A stretch of DNA of 64,000 nt from Pseudomonas cremoricolorata (GTDB taxonomy: Bacteria > Pseudomonadota > Gammaproteobacteria > Pseudomonadales > Pseudomonadaceae), in assembly GCF_000759535.1 (NCBI RefSeq), contig NZ_CP009455.1:2976001-3040000 (forward strand), written 5' to 3'. The notes under the pieces are model-generated. The model saw nothing but the letters and a program-made list of their open reading frames with translations. It did no database searches and was not told the DNA's origin. Each line of letters starts with the position of its first letter. Position 1 is the first letter of the stretch. Both the position numbers and the translations under genes were made by a program. This document shows, one piece after another, positions 17,967 through 27,932 of this stretch.

Positions 17967-18734
17967 ATGTCTGCCATGGTTGATCACATCATTGTCCAGG
18001 TGCTGTGTCTTCAGGTACGTCTGCTGGCCTGCCGTGAGCGCCTGGCGGCCGACACCGACAGTGAAGCGCTGCACGATCTGCGCACCAGCACCCGCCGTTT
18101 GCGTAGCCTGGTGCGGCCACTGCGCGGCTTGCCAGGCGTCGAGCCGCTGGAGCAGGCCGCCCGCGCCCTGGGCAGCCTGACCACGCCTCTACGCGATCGC
18201 GAGGTGCTGGCGGCGCATTTGCTCGAACGCGGGCAGCAGGCGGCGGGCCAGCAGCGCATGCGTCAGCGCACCCATGATTTTCGGGGTGTGGCTGCCAGCG
18301 GCGAGCTGTCTCGCCTGCTGGGCATCCTCGACGCCTTTCCCTCGTTCCTGCGCGCCGCTGAGCGCGACGGCTTGCTCGATGGCCTGAAGGCCGATGTCGA
18401 CAAGCGTCTGCGCAAGCAGTGGCGCAAGCTGGAAAAGGGTCTGGCCGATCCCGAGCACGATCGACATCGCTTGCGCTTGTTGATCAAGCGGGTGCGCTAC
18501 GGGGACGAGGCGTACCCGCAACTCGATCACGCCGGCAAGAAGCTGCGCAGCGTGCTCAAGCGTGCACAAGGCGATCTGGGTGATTGGCACGACAGACTGC
18601 AATGGCTGCTGATGGCCGATGAGCAGGCCGATCTGGCCTCGTGCGTGGAGCAGTGGCAGGAGGAAATTAAAGGCTTCGAGGGTCAATCGGACCGCACCCT
18701 CAAGCGCCTCGACGCCGCGCTGTTGCGGCGCTGA
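17967..18734 (+). CDS. CHAD domain protein
   Basis: A 255-residue CHAD protein: alpha-helical, with conserved basic and His residues (ALHDLRTSTRRLRSLVRPL near residue 40; HRLRLLIKRVRYGDEAY near residue 170; DLGDWHDRLQWL near 210). Family members bind inorganic polyphosphate and are often linked to CYTH triphosphatases or polyphosphate granules; there is no CYTH partner here. GAGGAG lies before the ATG. It follows the small lipoprotein gene closely. Confidence 0.88.
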   Translation: MSAMVDHIIVQVLCLQVRLLACRERLAADTDSEALHDLRTSTRRLRSLVRPLRGLPGVEPLEQAARALGSLTTPLRDREVLAAHLLERGQQAAGQQRMRQRTHDFRGVAASGELSRLLGILDAFPSFLRAAERDGLLDGLKADVDKRLRKQWRKLEKGLADPEHDRHRLRLLIKRVRYGDEAYPQLDHAGKKLRSVLKRAQGDLGDWHDRLQWLLMADEQADLASCVEQWQEEIKGFEGQSDRTLKRLDAALLRR

Positions 18735-18745
18735 TCAGAGGATAC

Positions 18746-18979
18746 TCAGTGGCTTGAGCGGGCAGGGCGAGGGCGCATCTGCCAGCCAGCGGCGATGGCG
18801 ATCGCGCCAACGGCCAGTTGCGCGATATCCAGTGCGGCCAGGCCACTGACCACCAGTAGCGTGCCGGGCACGATCAGCGCCAATGCAAGCAGTTGCATGA
18901 CTTGTGCACTGCTCGGATGCAGGCTCAAGGGCTGGATACGCCAATGACTGGCAAGCAGGTGATGCAGACGTTTGCTCAT
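18746..18979 (-). CDS. Small inner-membrane protein of unknown function
   Basis: A 77-residue protein with two predicted membrane helices (about 27-46, VMQLLALALIVPGTLLVVSG, and about 48-66) joined by a tight turn, and a basic C-terminus. AGGAAG lies six bases before the ATG at 18979. It is convergent with the CHAD gene and follows the chemoreceptor region on the opposite side. I recognise no family. Confidence 0.65.
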   Translation of the reverse strand: MSKRLHHLLASHWRIQPLSLHPSSAQVMQLLALALIVPGTLLVVSGLAALDIAQLAVGAIAIAAGWQMRPRPARSSH

Positions 18980-19054
18980 GGAATCTTCCTCGCGGTGATT
19001 GCATGAGCCTAGTGCCCATCAGCGATGCCAGCCAATCGAGCCTGGCTATAAGGG

Positions 19055-20533
19055 CTATAGCGCCAACTGGCCGATGGCGCGGTTCAGTTCGCCGGCCAGG
19101 GTGGCCAGCTCGCGGCTGGTTGTGGCCGAGCCAACGGTTTGCTGCACGGTGTCTTCGGTCACATCGCGAATACTGACGATGGCGCAGTTCATTTCCTCGG
19201 CGACCTGGCTCTGCTGTTCGGCAGCTACCGCAATTTGCGTGTTGCTCTCGCGCATCTGCGCCACGGCGCTGGTGATCTCTGCCAGCGCGGCGCCGGCTTC
19301 CTGGGCCTGTCGGACGCAGTCGTCGGCTTTGAGCGAGCTTTCGTGCATGAAATCGACGGCGTCCCGGGTACCGCTGTGCAGGGTGGAAATCATCCCGGTG
19401 ATCTCGTCGGTCGAGCTCTGCACCCGTTTGGCCAGGTTGCGCACTTCATCGGCGACCACCGCGAAACCGCGCCCCAGATCCCCGGCGCGGGCCGCTTCGA
19501 TGGCGGCGTTGAGCGCCAGCAGGTTGGTCTGTTCAGCGATGCTGTGAATGACCCCGACCACGCCGGTGATCTTCTGGCTGTCGTCGGCCAGTTGGCGAAT
19601 CATCTCGGCTGTTTGTTGCACGCCGCTCGAAAGCCCGGCAATTGAGGCCTGAACCCTGCCGACCACTTGCTGGCCACTTCCGGCCAAGGCATCCGCCGTC
19701 TGGGACAGATCTCGAGTGGCACCGGCGTGCTGGGCGATGTGGTGCACGGTGGCGGTCATCTGGTTGATCGCGGTGGCCGCCTGATCGGTTTCGCTCTGTT
19801 GGCCGAGCATGCCGTGACGCACGTCATTCATGCTGGCTGCCAGTTGCGCGGCGCCGGCATCGAGCTGCGCTGCCGATTGCGCCACGGTACCGACCACGCG
19901 GTGATAGGTCGATTGCATGGCATTGAAGGCCACGGCCATCTGTCCGACCTCATCGCCCCCGGCCAGCGGCACGCGGGCAGACAGGTCGCCGGTTTTCTCG
20001 ACGTGGAGCATGACGCTCCTGAGGGTGTTGAGTTGACGCAGCAGAAAGCGGATCAGCAACTGCGAGGCGCCCAGCATCAACAGCATCAGCACCAGCACAC
20101 ACAGGGCGTAGTGGCCGAAGCGGTCGAAGAACACCTGAGTGAAGCTGGGGGCGGTCGCCAGTACGGCGAGGTGCATGTCACCGCGTTGAATCAGGTGAGC
20201 GCCGCGTACGCGCTGGTCACCGAGCAGGGGGCCATCTGCCAGGGCGATCCAGCCCTGTGCGTCGCTGGGGATGGAAAGCCCTACGCCGGCAAGGGTCGGG
20301 GTCTGGCCCATGCGCCAGCTGACCAGTTGCGGTTGGGCCGGCAGAGCTTGCTCCCCAGGCCAGGCCGCCAGCAACTGGGCTTCGGCCGCCGCATGCGCGC
20401 GCGCGCTCTGCAGGCGGGCATCCTGCTCCAGGTGCACGGCGTAGAGCACCAGCAGCAGGGTCGTGAAAAAGGCCACCGCATTGACGGCCCAGAATTTGTA
20501 TTTGAGCGAAACGTTGCTAAGCCAGGCACCCAT
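19055..20533 (-). CDS. Methyl-accepting chemotaxis protein
   Basis: Chemoreceptor of 492 residues. First membrane helix at about 13-33, a short periplasmic region of about 110-120 residues (much shorter than a four-helix bundle and without a recognisable sensor fold), second membrane helix at about 142-165 ([20 protein letters not shown]), HAMP domain, and a cytoplasmic signalling domain with the highly conserved hairpin [18 protein letters not shown]. No C-terminal CheR-binding pentapeptide is visible. It is monocistronic; the ligand is unknown. Confidence 0.92.
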   Translation of the reverse strand: MGAWLSNVSLKYKFWAVNAVAFFTTLLLVLYAVHLEQDARLQSARAHAAAEAQLLAAWPGEQALPAQPQLVSWRMGQTPTLAGVGLSIPSDAQGWIALADGPLLGDQRVRGAHLIQRGDMHLAVLATAPSFTQVFFDRFGHYALCVLVLMLLMLGASQLLIRFLLRQLNTLRSVMLHVEKTGDLSARVPLAGGDEVGQMAVAFNAMQSTYHRVVGTVAQSAAQLDAGAAQLAASMNDVRHGMLGQQSETDQAATAINQMTATVHHIAQHAGATRDLSQTADALAGSGQQVVGRVQASIAGLSSGVQQTAEMIRQLADDSQKITGVVGVIHSIAEQTNLLALNAAIEAARAGDLGRGFAVVADEVRNLAKRVQSSTDEITGMISTLHSGTRDAVDFMHESSLKADDCVRQAQEAGAALAEITSAVAQMRESNTQIAVAAEQQSQVAEEMNCAIVSIRDVTEDTVQQTVGSATTSRELATLAGELNRAIGQLAL

Positions 20534-20618
20534 GGCAGGTCTTCTCTGAGTTGGCGGAACAGTATTGGCAAGGTGCCATCATTGTGCCGCTCACTCACAG
20601 CGCCGTCGTTGACGCTCG

Positions 20619-21425
20619 TCAAGAAACCTCGGGCAGGTCGAAGAACGCTCGGGCGCAGGCCGTGGTATGTGCGGCGGTGTGCTCGGCAGTTTCTCCCCGG
20701 TGACGCGCGACCTCATGCAGTACTGCAGGGAGAAACGCCGGTTCGTTACGTCCGCTCTTGGGCTTGGGCCTGAGCGTACGCGGCAGCAGGTAGGGCGCAT
20801 CGCTTTCCAGCATCAGGCGACCCTCGGGAATGTTGCCGACCAGACCGTGCAGGTGCGTACCGCGGCGTTCATCGCAGATCCAACCGGTAATGCCGATGTG
20901 CAGGTCGAGGTCAAGGTAGGCGAACAGCGCCTGACGCTCACCGGTGAAGCAGTGCACCACGGCCGCAGGCAGTTGATCGCGAAACGCCTTGAGTATGTCC
21001 AGCAGCCGTGCGCTGGCGTCGCGCTCGTGCAGGAACACCGGCAGTTGCAGTGCGGCGGCCAGCGTCAACTGAGCCTCCAGCGCTTTCTCTTGTAGCGGCC
21101 TTGGGGAGAAATCACGGTTGAAATCCAGCCCGCACTCACCCACTGCACGCACCCGTGGCTGGGTCAGCAACTGGCGTAGTTGCCGCTCGCTGTCGGCATT
21201 CCAGCTGTTGGCATCGTGGGGGTGGATGCCAGCGGTGGCGAAGAGTGTCTGTCCCGTTTCATCGAGGCCATGACACAGTTCGAGGGCCTGTTCGCTGACC
21301 TGCAGACTGGTGCCGGTCAACAGCATTTGCACGACGCCTGCTTCACGGGCGCGTTCGACCACCTCCGACTGGCGGTCATGGAAACTGCTGTTGGTCAGGT
21401 TGACGCCAATATCGATCAGTTGCAT
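20619..21425 (-). CDS. tatD: TatD family metal-dependent hydrolase (DNase)
   Basis: TIM-barrel hydrolase of 268 residues, related to TatD exonucleases acting in DNA repair and RNA turnover. Metal-binding motifs are partly altered at the N-terminus: the usual DxHxH is here DIGVNLT, as in TatD itself; [35 protein letters not shown] and [11 protein letters not shown] are all present. The internal ATG at 21425 (MQLIDIGVN) matches the family start better than the upstream one. Confidence 0.93.
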   Translation of the reverse strand: MQLIDIGVNLTNSSFHDRQSEVVERAREAGVVQMLLTGTSLQVSEQALELCHGLDETGQTLFATAGIHPHDANSWNADSERQLRQLLTQPRVRAVGECGLDFNRDFSPRPLQEKALEAQLTLAAALQLPVFLHERDASARLLDILKAFRDQLPAAVVHCFTGERQALFAYLDLDLHIGITGWICDERRGTHLHGLVGNIPEGRLMLESDAPYLLPRTLRPKPKSGRNEPAFLPAVLHEVARHRGETAEHTAAHTTACARAFFDLPEVS

Positions 21426-21576
21426 GGTTGCTACCTCGTGCCCCGGGCAGGCCAGCATAACAAAGCAGGCGGCGGAACAAATAATCGCCGAACCTCAATG
21501 GCTTGCCACTGTCTGTTGATGTCAGTTGTCACCTCCGCTTGCGCTGATAACACTCACTTCCATTCGGACACGCCAT

Positions 21577-22986
21577 GTGACAGCCCGCATTCTGCTGACT
21601 CTTTTGCTGGTAATCGGACTGCTGATCGCAGGTCCTGCCACCGCTCGTCTGGCCGGCCCGCAGCAGACCTCGAGCCACAGTCAACCGCGCGATTTTCCCC
21701 AGATCAGCTCGGCCAAGGTGCTGCGGGTACTGGTCAATCAAAGCCGCAACAGCTCTGGTGAGGTCAAGGGCGAGCCGGTGGGTATCGAGTACCACCGGGT
21801 CCGCGCGCTCGAGCATTACCTCAACGCCCGACTCGGCGAGAAGCACCGTTTGCAGGTCAAGCTGGTGCCCAAGGCTAAGGGTCAATTGCCCGGCGCCTTG
21901 TTGCGCGGCGAGGGCGACATCGCAGCCCCCGGCGAGCTGTTCGACCCAGCACTGGTGCACCAACTGGTGGCCAGCGATCCGGTGGTCGATCGCGTGTCCT
22001 TGGTGCTGGTCGGGCGCAAGGGCGCGCGCAGCGTAGCGCGTGCCGAGCAGTTGTCCGGGCGCACCGTGGCGCTAATCAGCGCCAGTGCCGCAGGGGTGGC
22101 GATCGAGGCCGTGAATCGCCAGCTGGCGCTGCGCAAGCGCGCGCCGATCAAGATCGAATGGGTCGACCCGACCTTGGCGGTCGAGGACGTGCTGGAGATG
22201 GTCCAGGCCGGTATCTATCCGCTGACCGTGGTCGAGCGGCCAATTGCCGAGCGCTGGCAGCGGGTCATGCCCAAGCTGCGCCTCGATACCCGGGTCAAGC
22301 TTGGCGAGCCCCAGGCGGTGCGCTGGTACGTGCGCCGCGACGCGCCGGTACTGGAACAAACCCTCAACCGCTTCCTGGCGACCTACCGCGCGCCCGAGAA
22401 CCAGAATGCCGCCTTCGAGCGCATCTACCGCCGCCAGTACCGGGTGCACAACCCCCTGGCGCGTCAGGAGCGCCAGCGCCTGGAAGCGGTGCGCAGCGTA
22501 TTGCAGCGCCACGGCGAGGCGCAATCGATCGACTGGCTGAACCTGGCCGCGCTGGCCTACAAGGAGTCGACGCTCAATCCCCAGGCGCGCGGTGGCGGCG
22601 GTGCCCATGGTCTGATGCAGATCACCCCCTCGGCAGCGCAGCGGGTAGGGGTCAATAACACGGCTACGGTCGATGGCAATGTGCAGGCCGGGGCGCGCTA
22701 CCTGGCGCTGATTCGCCGCAAGTTCTTCGCCAGTCCGGCGCTCAACGACCGTGAGCGCATGGCCTTCACCCTGGCGGCCTACAACCTCGGTCCCGAGCGC
22801 GTCCAGGCCATGCGCGCCGAGGCCCGGCGCCGGGGCCTGAACGGCAATCAGTGGTTCTTCCAGACCGAGCGGGTGGCCATGGAGCAGGTGGGCATGGGAC
22901 CGGTCAACTTCGTCAACAGCGTCAACAAGTACTACCTGGCGTACAACCGCGAGCGTCTGGCGCTGGAGCGTACCCGCCAGCGCTGA
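21577..22986 (+). CDS. Membrane-bound lytic transglycosylase, MltF-like
   Basis: Two-domain murein hydrolase of about 469 residues. A signal peptide (ARILLTLLLVIGLLIAGPATA) is followed by a periplasmic solute-binding-type domain (about 45-270, LRVLVNQSRNS...YPLTVVERP) and a GEWL lytic transglycosylase domain (about 305-455) with the catalytic Glu in ALAYKESTLNP, then GAHGLMQITPSAA and AAYNLGPERV. This is the MltF arrangement. The start is uncertain: GTG at 21577 directly before the signal peptide, or TTG at 21526. It lies alone, divergent from tatD. Confidence 0.88.
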   Translation: MTARILLTLLLVIGLLIAGPATARLAGPQQTSSHSQPRDFPQISSAKVLRVLVNQSRNSSGEVKGEPVGIEYHRVRALEHYLNARLGEKHRLQVKLVPKAKGQLPGALLRGEGDIAAPGELFDPALVHQLVASDPVVDRVSLVLVGRKGARSVARAEQLSGRTVALISASAAGVAIEAVNRQLALRKRAPIKIEWVDPTLAVEDVLEMVQAGIYPLTVVERPIAERWQRVMPKLRLDTRVKLGEPQAVRWYVRRDAPVLEQTLNRFLATYRAPENQNAAFERIYRRQYRVHNPLARQERQRLEAVRSVLQRHGEAQSIDWLNLAALAYKESTLNPQARGGGGAHGLMQITPSAAQRVGVNNTATVDGNVQAGARYLALIRRKFFASPALNDRERMAFTLAAYNLGPERVQAMRAEARRRGLNGNQWFFQTERVAMEQVGMGPVNFVNSVNKYYLAYNRERLALERTRQR

Positions 22987-23202
22987 GACGTGACCGATCT
23001 GTCGTGTGCTTCACGGGCTGTAACGTGCGGCTTGTATCTTCGCGCACAAGCCCCTAGCATTGGCGCCTGCGCCGATTTAAACAGCTACTTGCGGGGCGCA
23101 TGACGGCCTCCGTGGAGGTCGACGAAATACCGCTAAAGCGCTGGTTCGGTGACGCCTCCCACCGCTGCCCAGCGGGATTCGCGAGGCGGAGAGTAAGCCC
23201 CC

Positions 23203-23511
23203 ATGAGTTGTCCACGCACCAGTGTCTGCCTGAGCCCACTGACGGCCCACCAGGCTGCCCGTACCCCGCGCATCCTGCTCGGCGGTCAACACCAGCCCAC
23301 CTTGTTGCGCCACCTCGAAGGTCTGTCCCGGCGCAAGGGTCATGCCCGGGCGTTTCTCATTCAGTTCGCCGACCGCGACAGCGACCTGGCAGGCTATGCC
23401 AGCGATCGTTTCGACCTGGCCGTGATTCAGTCACCTGCCGCCGATGTTGCCGGCGAGGTCATCGCGCAACTGACCCGTATTGCCCGCCAGGGCCTCATTA
23501 CCCGGCGCTGA
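23203..23511 (+). CDS. Conserved protein of unknown function upstream of greB
   Basis: A 102-residue basic protein (pattern TPRILLGGQHQPTLLRHLEGLSRRKGHARAFLIQF, then DLAVIQSPAADVAGEVIAQLTRIARQGLITRR) that looks like a small alpha/beta fold, possibly a truncated methyltransferase-like or Rossmann fragment; this last point is a guess. No signal peptide. A GGAG stands 14 bases before the ATG, somewhat far. It is on the same strand as greB, 73 bases upstream. Confidence 0.6.
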   Translation: MSCPRTSVCLSPLTAHQAARTPRILLGGQHQPTLLRHLEGLSRRKGHARAFLIQFADRDSDLAGYASDRFDLAVIQSPAADVAGEVIAQLTRIARQGLITRR

Positions 23512-23584
23512 GCATCCGGCGCCGTCGTCAGGCGCTGCTCCCGGCAGGTGCAGATGCCTGCCGTGCCGTCACCAGGAGTCGTCG

Positions 23585-24067
23585 TTGAGCACCAATATCA
23601 TCACCACCGAAGGCCACCAGGCGCTGAAGCAGGAACTCGACCACCTGTGGCGCGTGTACCGCCCGGAAATCACTCAGAAAGTGGCTTGGGCGGCTTCCCT
23701 GGGGGATCGCAGCGAGAACGCGGATTACCAGTACAACAAAAAGCTGCTGCGTGAGATCGACCGTCGCGTGCGCTATCTGCGCAAGCGTCTGGAAGACGTC
23801 AAGGTCGTCGCCTACGCCCCCGAGCAGGAAGGTCGCGTGTTCTTCGGCGCCTGGGTCGAGATCGAGAGCGAGCAGGGCGAGGTGCTGACCTTGCGCGTGG
23901 TGGGCTACGACGAAATCTACGGCCGCAACGACTACATCTCCATCGACTCGCCCATGGCTCGCGCCCTGCTGAAGAAACAGCAGGACGACGAGGTGGTGGT
24001 GCAGACGCCCACGGGCGAGGCGGTGTGGTACGTGAACCGGATCTGGTACCTGCCAGAGGGCCGCTGA
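23585..24067 (+). CDS. greB: Transcription elongation factor GreB
   Basis: 160-residue Gre factor that enters the secondary channel of RNA polymerase and stimulates cleavage of backtracked RNA. The N-terminal coiled coil carries the acidic tip SLGDRSENADYQYNKK at its apex; the C-terminal FKBP-like domain (about 85-155) follows. GreB rather than GreA is indicated by the motif VWRVYRP-type N-terminus and the C-terminal VWYVNRIWYL. The start is TTG at 23585, seven bases after AGGAG. Its stop codon directly abuts the stop of the convergent ABC permease gene. Confidence 0.93.
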   Translation: MSTNIITTEGHQALKQELDHLWRVYRPEITQKVAWAASLGDRSENADYQYNKKLLREIDRRVRYLRKRLEDVKVVAYAPEQEGRVFFGAWVEIESEQGEVLTLRVVGYDEIYGRNDYISIDSPMARALLKKQQDDEVVVQTPTGEAVWYVNRIWYLPEGR

Positions 24068-26575
24068 TCAGCCCTCGCGCAGCACCTGCAACGGACTGGC
24101 ATTGAGCGCTCGCCGCGTACCCAGCACACCGGCACCACCCACCACGACTGCGCCCACCAGCGGCAGCAGCAACAGCGAAGGGTGCAGGCTCCAGCTCAAG
24201 GCGAAGGCATAGCGGTACAGCACCCAGGTAATCAGCTCGCAGCCCAGCGCTGCCAGCAGCCCGCTGGCAGCGCCTAGCAGGCCGAATTCGATGCGCCGGG
24301 TGCGAACCAGCAACGCTCTGCGTGCCCCCAGGGCGCGCAGCAGCGCACCTTGATGGATGCGTTCGTCCAGCGTCGCTTGTAATCCTGCGAACAGCACGGC
24401 CAGGCCCGCCGCGAGGACGAATAGCAGCACATATTCCACCGCCAGGGTGACTTGGGCGAGGATGCTGCGCAGCTGGCTGAGCAGGGCATCGACCTGAAGA
24501 ATGGTCACCGCCGGGAACGCCCGCGCCAGGGCGACGATGTCCTGCTCGTGGCCACTACCCAGGTAAAAGCTGGTCAGGTAGGTGGTCGGCAGGCCCTGCA
24601 GCGTGCCGGGCTGGAAGATCATGTAGAAATTGGGCTGGAAGCTGTCCCAGTGCACGCTGCGCAAGCTGCTGACCTGAGCCTTGTGCTGTTCGCCGGCGAT
24701 GTCGAAGGTGAGCCGGTCGCCCAGTTGCAGGCCCAGGCTGGCGGCCAGCTCCGCTTCCACCGACACTCCCGGCATATCGTCAGCGGTCGGTATGGCGCTC
24801 CACCAGGTGCCCTCGCTCAGGGCATTGCCTTCAGGCAGCTCGGCGGCCCAGGTCAGGCTCAGGTCGCGTTGTACCGCACGTTCGCCCGCCGAGTCCTTGC
24901 TGACGATCTGCTGCACCGCTTCATCGTTGATCGCCACCAGGCGCCCGGGGATCACCGGGTACAACGGCGCCGAGCGTGCATTGAGGCTTTGCAGCTGCTG
25001 GGCAAAGGGCTGGCGTTCGTCGGGCAGGATGTTCAAGGCGAAGTGGTTCGGCGCATCGGCAGGCAATTGCGCCTGCCAGGTGTCGAGCAACTCGACCCGC
25101 AGCAAGGCCACCAGGCCCATCGCCAGCAGAATCAGGCCGAATGCCAACGCTTGTCCGGCGGCGGCCAGCGGATGACGCAGCAGTTGCCCGAGCCCCAGAC
25201 GCCAGGTCAGTGGCGCATCGGCCAGCAGCCGGCGCAGGCTGCGCAGGCCGAGCAGCAGTAGGCCGCCGAGCAACAGCGCGGCGATCAGACCGCCGCCGAG
25301 CAGGGCGAAGGTCAGCAGCAGATCGAGGCTCAGTCGCCACATGATCAGGCCCAGCGCCACCAGCGCCGCGCCGTACACCAACCAGCTGCTCGGGGGGACC
25401 GGCAACAGGTCGCGGCGCAGCACGCGCAGCGGCGGCACCCGACCCAGCGCGGCCAGCGGTGGCAGAGCGAAGCCGGCCAAGGCCACCAGGCCGGTGGCGA
25501 TGCCTGCCAGCGCAGGCCCCAGGCCACCGCCGGGCAAGGTGCTGGGCAACAGGCCTTGCAGCAGGCGGAACAGGCCCAGTTGGGCCAGCCAGCCGAGCAC
25601 GGCACCGGCGACCGCCGCGAGCACGCCAAGCATGGCCAGTTGCAGGCAGTACAGTCCCAGCGCCTGGCGCCGCGACAAGCCAAGGCAGCGCAGCAGGGCG
25701 CTGGCATCGAGACGACGAGCGGCATAGCGGCTGGCCGACAGCGCCACCGCCACACCGGCCAGCAGCACCGCCACCAGGCTGGCCATGTTCAGATAACGCT
25801 CGGCCTTGCCCAAGGCGCCGCCGATCTGCCGATTACCATCGCGGGTATCGAGCAGACGCTGATTGGCGCCCAGGTTCTTCTGTATTTCATCCCGGTACGC
25901 CGCCAGCGCTGGCGCTTCACCGCGCCACAAGTCGCGGTAGCTGACCCGGCTGCCGGGCTGGATCACTCCGGTAGCGTCGAGGTCGGCGAGGTTCATCAGC
26001 ACCCGAGGGGTCAGGCTGTAGAAGTTGCCCGCACGGTCGGGCTCGTAGGTCAGCACGCGGGTCAGGCGCAGGGTTTTCTTGCCGACATCGATGCTGTCGC
26101 CGATGCTCAGATCGAGGGCGGCCAGCAGGCGAGACTCGACCCACGCTTCCCCGGCGGCAGGTCCGCCGCCGGCGGTCTCCGGGGCATACGGCGCGGGGGC
26201 ACTGCGCAGCTCGCCGCGCAGCGGGTAGGCCGCATCCACCGCCTTGACGCTGGACAGTTGGATGCCGTCGTCAGCGGCCACCACGCTGCTGAACTCCACC
26301 AGATGGGCAGACGCCAGGCCAAGCTCTCGCCCGCGCTGCAGTTGCTCGGCATGGGCAGGGGAGGTGCCCTGCAGGACCAGGTCGGCACCGAGGAATTCGC
26401 TGGCACGCAGTTGCATGGCGCCGTTCAGGCGGGCACCGAAGAAGCCGATGGCGGTGCTTGCGGCGACGGCCACCAGCAGTGCGAAGAACAGCACGCGGAC
26501 TTCGCTGGCACGAGCATCACGGCGCAGTTGCCGGCCGGCCAGGCTCAGCAAACCGAAGAAATCGAGACGCGTCAT
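24068..26575 (-). CDS. ABC transporter permease, YbbP/FtsX-like
   Basis: Large permease of 835 residues with the MacB/FtsX layout: N-terminal membrane helix (about 22-45, VRVLFFALLVAVAASTAIGFF), periplasmic domain, a central bundle of helices (about 260-500) and a second periplasmic domain before a C-terminal bundle with the conserved LAALGCELITWVLYRYAF region. It pairs with the ATPase just upstream (one-base overlap at 26575). YbbA/YbbP systems lie next to tesA in enterobacteria as here, and are thought to move lipophilic compounds or proteins out of the inner membrane; the substrate is unknown. Confidence 0.9.
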   Translation of the reverse strand: MTRLDFFGLLSLAGRQLRRDARASEVRVLFFALLVAVAASTAIGFFGARLNGAMQLRASEFLGADLVLQGTSPAHAEQLQRGRELGLASAHLVEFSSVVAADDGIQLSSVKAVDAAYPLRGELRSAPAPYAPETAGGGPAAGEAWVESRLLAALDLSIGDSIDVGKKTLRLTRVLTYEPDRAGNFYSLTPRVLMNLADLDATGVIQPGSRVSYRDLWRGEAPALAAYRDEIQKNLGANQRLLDTRDGNRQIGGALGKAERYLNMASLVAVLLAGVAVALSASRYAARRLDASALLRCLGLSRRQALGLYCLQLAMLGVLAAVAGAVLGWLAQLGLFRLLQGLLPSTLPGGGLGPALAGIATGLVALAGFALPPLAALGRVPPLRVLRRDLLPVPPSSWLVYGAALVALGLIMWRLSLDLLLTFALLGGGLIAALLLGGLLLLGLRSLRRLLADAPLTWRLGLGQLLRHPLAAAGQALAFGLILLAMGLVALLRVELLDTWQAQLPADAPNHFALNILPDERQPFAQQLQSLNARSAPLYPVIPGRLVAINDEAVQQIVSKDSAGERAVQRDLSLTWAAELPEGNALSEGTWWSAIPTADDMPGVSVEAELAASLGLQLGDRLTFDIAGEQHKAQVSSLRSVHWDSFQPNFYMIFQPGTLQGLPTTYLTSFYLGSGHEQDIVALARAFPAVTILQVDALLSQLRSILAQVTLAVEYVLLFVLAAGLAVLFAGLQATLDERIHQGALLRALGARRALLVRTRRIEFGLLGAASGLLAALGCELITWVLYRYAFALSWSLHPSLLLLPLVGAVVVGGAGVLGTRRALNASPLQVLREG

Positions 26576-27258
26576 CAGGCCTCCACGGGCGCGACCAGGC
26601 GCCCGGCTTCCAGGCGAATCGAGCGCCGGCAGCGTGCTGCCAGGCGTTCGTCATGGGTCACCAGCACCAGGGTGGTGCCGCGTTCCTGGTTGAGTTCGAA
26701 CAGCAGGTCGCTGATGCGTGCGCCGGTGTGGCTGTCAAGGTTGCCGGTGGGTTCGTCGGCGAACAGCACCGAGGGCTGCGCAGCGAAGGCGCGGGCAATG
26801 GCCACCCGTTGTTGCTCGCCGCCGGAGAGCTGACGCGGGGTATGGCTCAGGCGCTGGCCCAGGCCGACCCGTTCGAGCAGGCTGCGGGCCTGCTCGCGGG
26901 CATCGCGGCGGCCATCCAGTTCAAGGGGCAGCATGACGTTTTCCAGGGCGTTCAGGCTGTCGAGCAACTGGAACGACTGGAACACGAAGCCGACGTGCTC
27001 GGCACGTACCTGCGCGCGCTGGTCTTCATCGAGCGGGCCCAGATCGTGCCCGGCCAGGACGACGCCGCCGGCGCTTGGCTGGTCGAGCCCGGCGAGCAGG
27101 CCGAGCAGGGTGGACTTGCCCGAACCGGACGCGCCGACGATGGCCAGGCTGTCGCCTTCGGCGAGGGTCAGTGACAGGGGGTGGAGAATGGTCAGTTCGC
27201 CTTCCGCGCTAGGGACCACTTTGCTAAGGTTCTGCGCAACGAGAATGCTGGGGCCCAT
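26575..27258 (-). CDS. ABC transporter ATPase, YbbA/LolD-like
   Basis: ATP-binding subunit of 227 residues with Walker A GASGSGKST (about 41-49), Q-loop VFQSFQLLDSLN, signature LSGGEQQRVAIARA (about 144-157), Walker B VLFADEPTG and H-loop VTHDE. It energises the YbbP-like permease encoded directly downstream. Its start codon at 27258 lies ten bases from the start of the divergent tesA gene, so each gene's promoter must sit inside the other's coding region. Confidence 0.93.
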   Translation of the reverse strand: MGPSILVAQNLSKVVPSAEGELTILHPLSLTLAEGDSLAIVGASGSGKSTLLGLLAGLDQPSAGGVVLAGHDLGPLDEDQRAQVRAEHVGFVFQSFQLLDSLNALENVMLPLELDGRRDAREQARSLLERVGLGQRLSHTPRQLSGGEQQRVAIARAFAAQPSVLFADEPTGNLDSHTGARISDLLFELNQERGTTLVLVTHDERLAARCRRSIRLEAGRLVAPVEA

Positions 27259-27268
27259 GGAGAATCCA

Positions 27269-27874
27269 ATGCGAGTGTGGTTATTGAGTGCAGGTCTGGC
27301 CCTGTATTGCCTGGCCCAGACCGCGATGGCGGGAACACTGCTGATCGTCGGCGATAGTATCAGCGCAGGTTTTGGCCTGGATACCCGTCAGGGCTGGGTC
27401 AGCTTGCTCGAACAGCGTCTGAAAAGCTCTGGGTATCCGCTTAAGGTGGTCAATGCCTCGATCAGCGGCGACACCAGCGCCGGCGGCAAGGCGCGCCTTC
27501 CCGCGCTGCTGGCCGAGCATAAGCCTGAGGTGGTGGTACTGGAGCTGGGTGGCAATGATGGCCTGCGCGGCCAGGCCCCCACTCAATTGCGACAAAATCT
27601 TGCTGCGATGGTCGATCAGTCCAAGACGGCCGGCGCCAAGGTGCTGTTGCTGGGCATGCGTCTGCCGCCCAACTACGGCGAGCGCTACACCACGGCCTTC
27701 GCCGAAACCTACAGCCAGGTCGCCAAGCAGAATGACGTGGCGCTGGTCCCGTTCTTCCTCGAGGGTGTGGGTGGGGTGCCCGAGCTGATGCAGGCCGACG
27801 GCATTCACCCCGGCCCAGGTGCGCAGAAGCAGCTGTTGGAAAATGCCTGGCCGACGCTCAAACCCTTGCTCTGA
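27269..27874 (+). CDS. tesA: TesA, multifunctional acyl-CoA thioesterase / lysophospholipase / esterase
   Basis: Periplasmic SGNH (GDSL) hydrolase of 201 residues. A signal peptide (1-21, ending TAMAG) precedes block I GDSIS with the nucleophile Ser30; block III GGND and block V DGIHP (catalytic Asp and His) are intact. It cleaves acyl-CoA, lysophospholipid and aryl esters. The ATG at 27269, six bases after GGAGA, was preferred to one at 27257, which overlaps the start of the divergent ATPase gene. Confidence 0.93.
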   Translation: MRVWLLSAGLALYCLAQTAMAGTLLIVGDSISAGFGLDTRQGWVSLLEQRLKSSGYPLKVVNASISGDTSAGGKARLPALLAEHKPEVVVLELGGNDGLRGQAPTQLRQNLAAMVDQSKTAGAKVLLLGMRLPPNYGERYTTAFAETYSQVAKQNDVALVPFFLEGVGGVPELMQADGIHPGPGAQKQLLENAWPTLKPLL

Positions 27875-27932
27875 CGCTTTAATCGGGGGCCGCTTTCGGA
27901 TAATGTTGCGCCCCCCGTTTCGAGTGCCCCCG

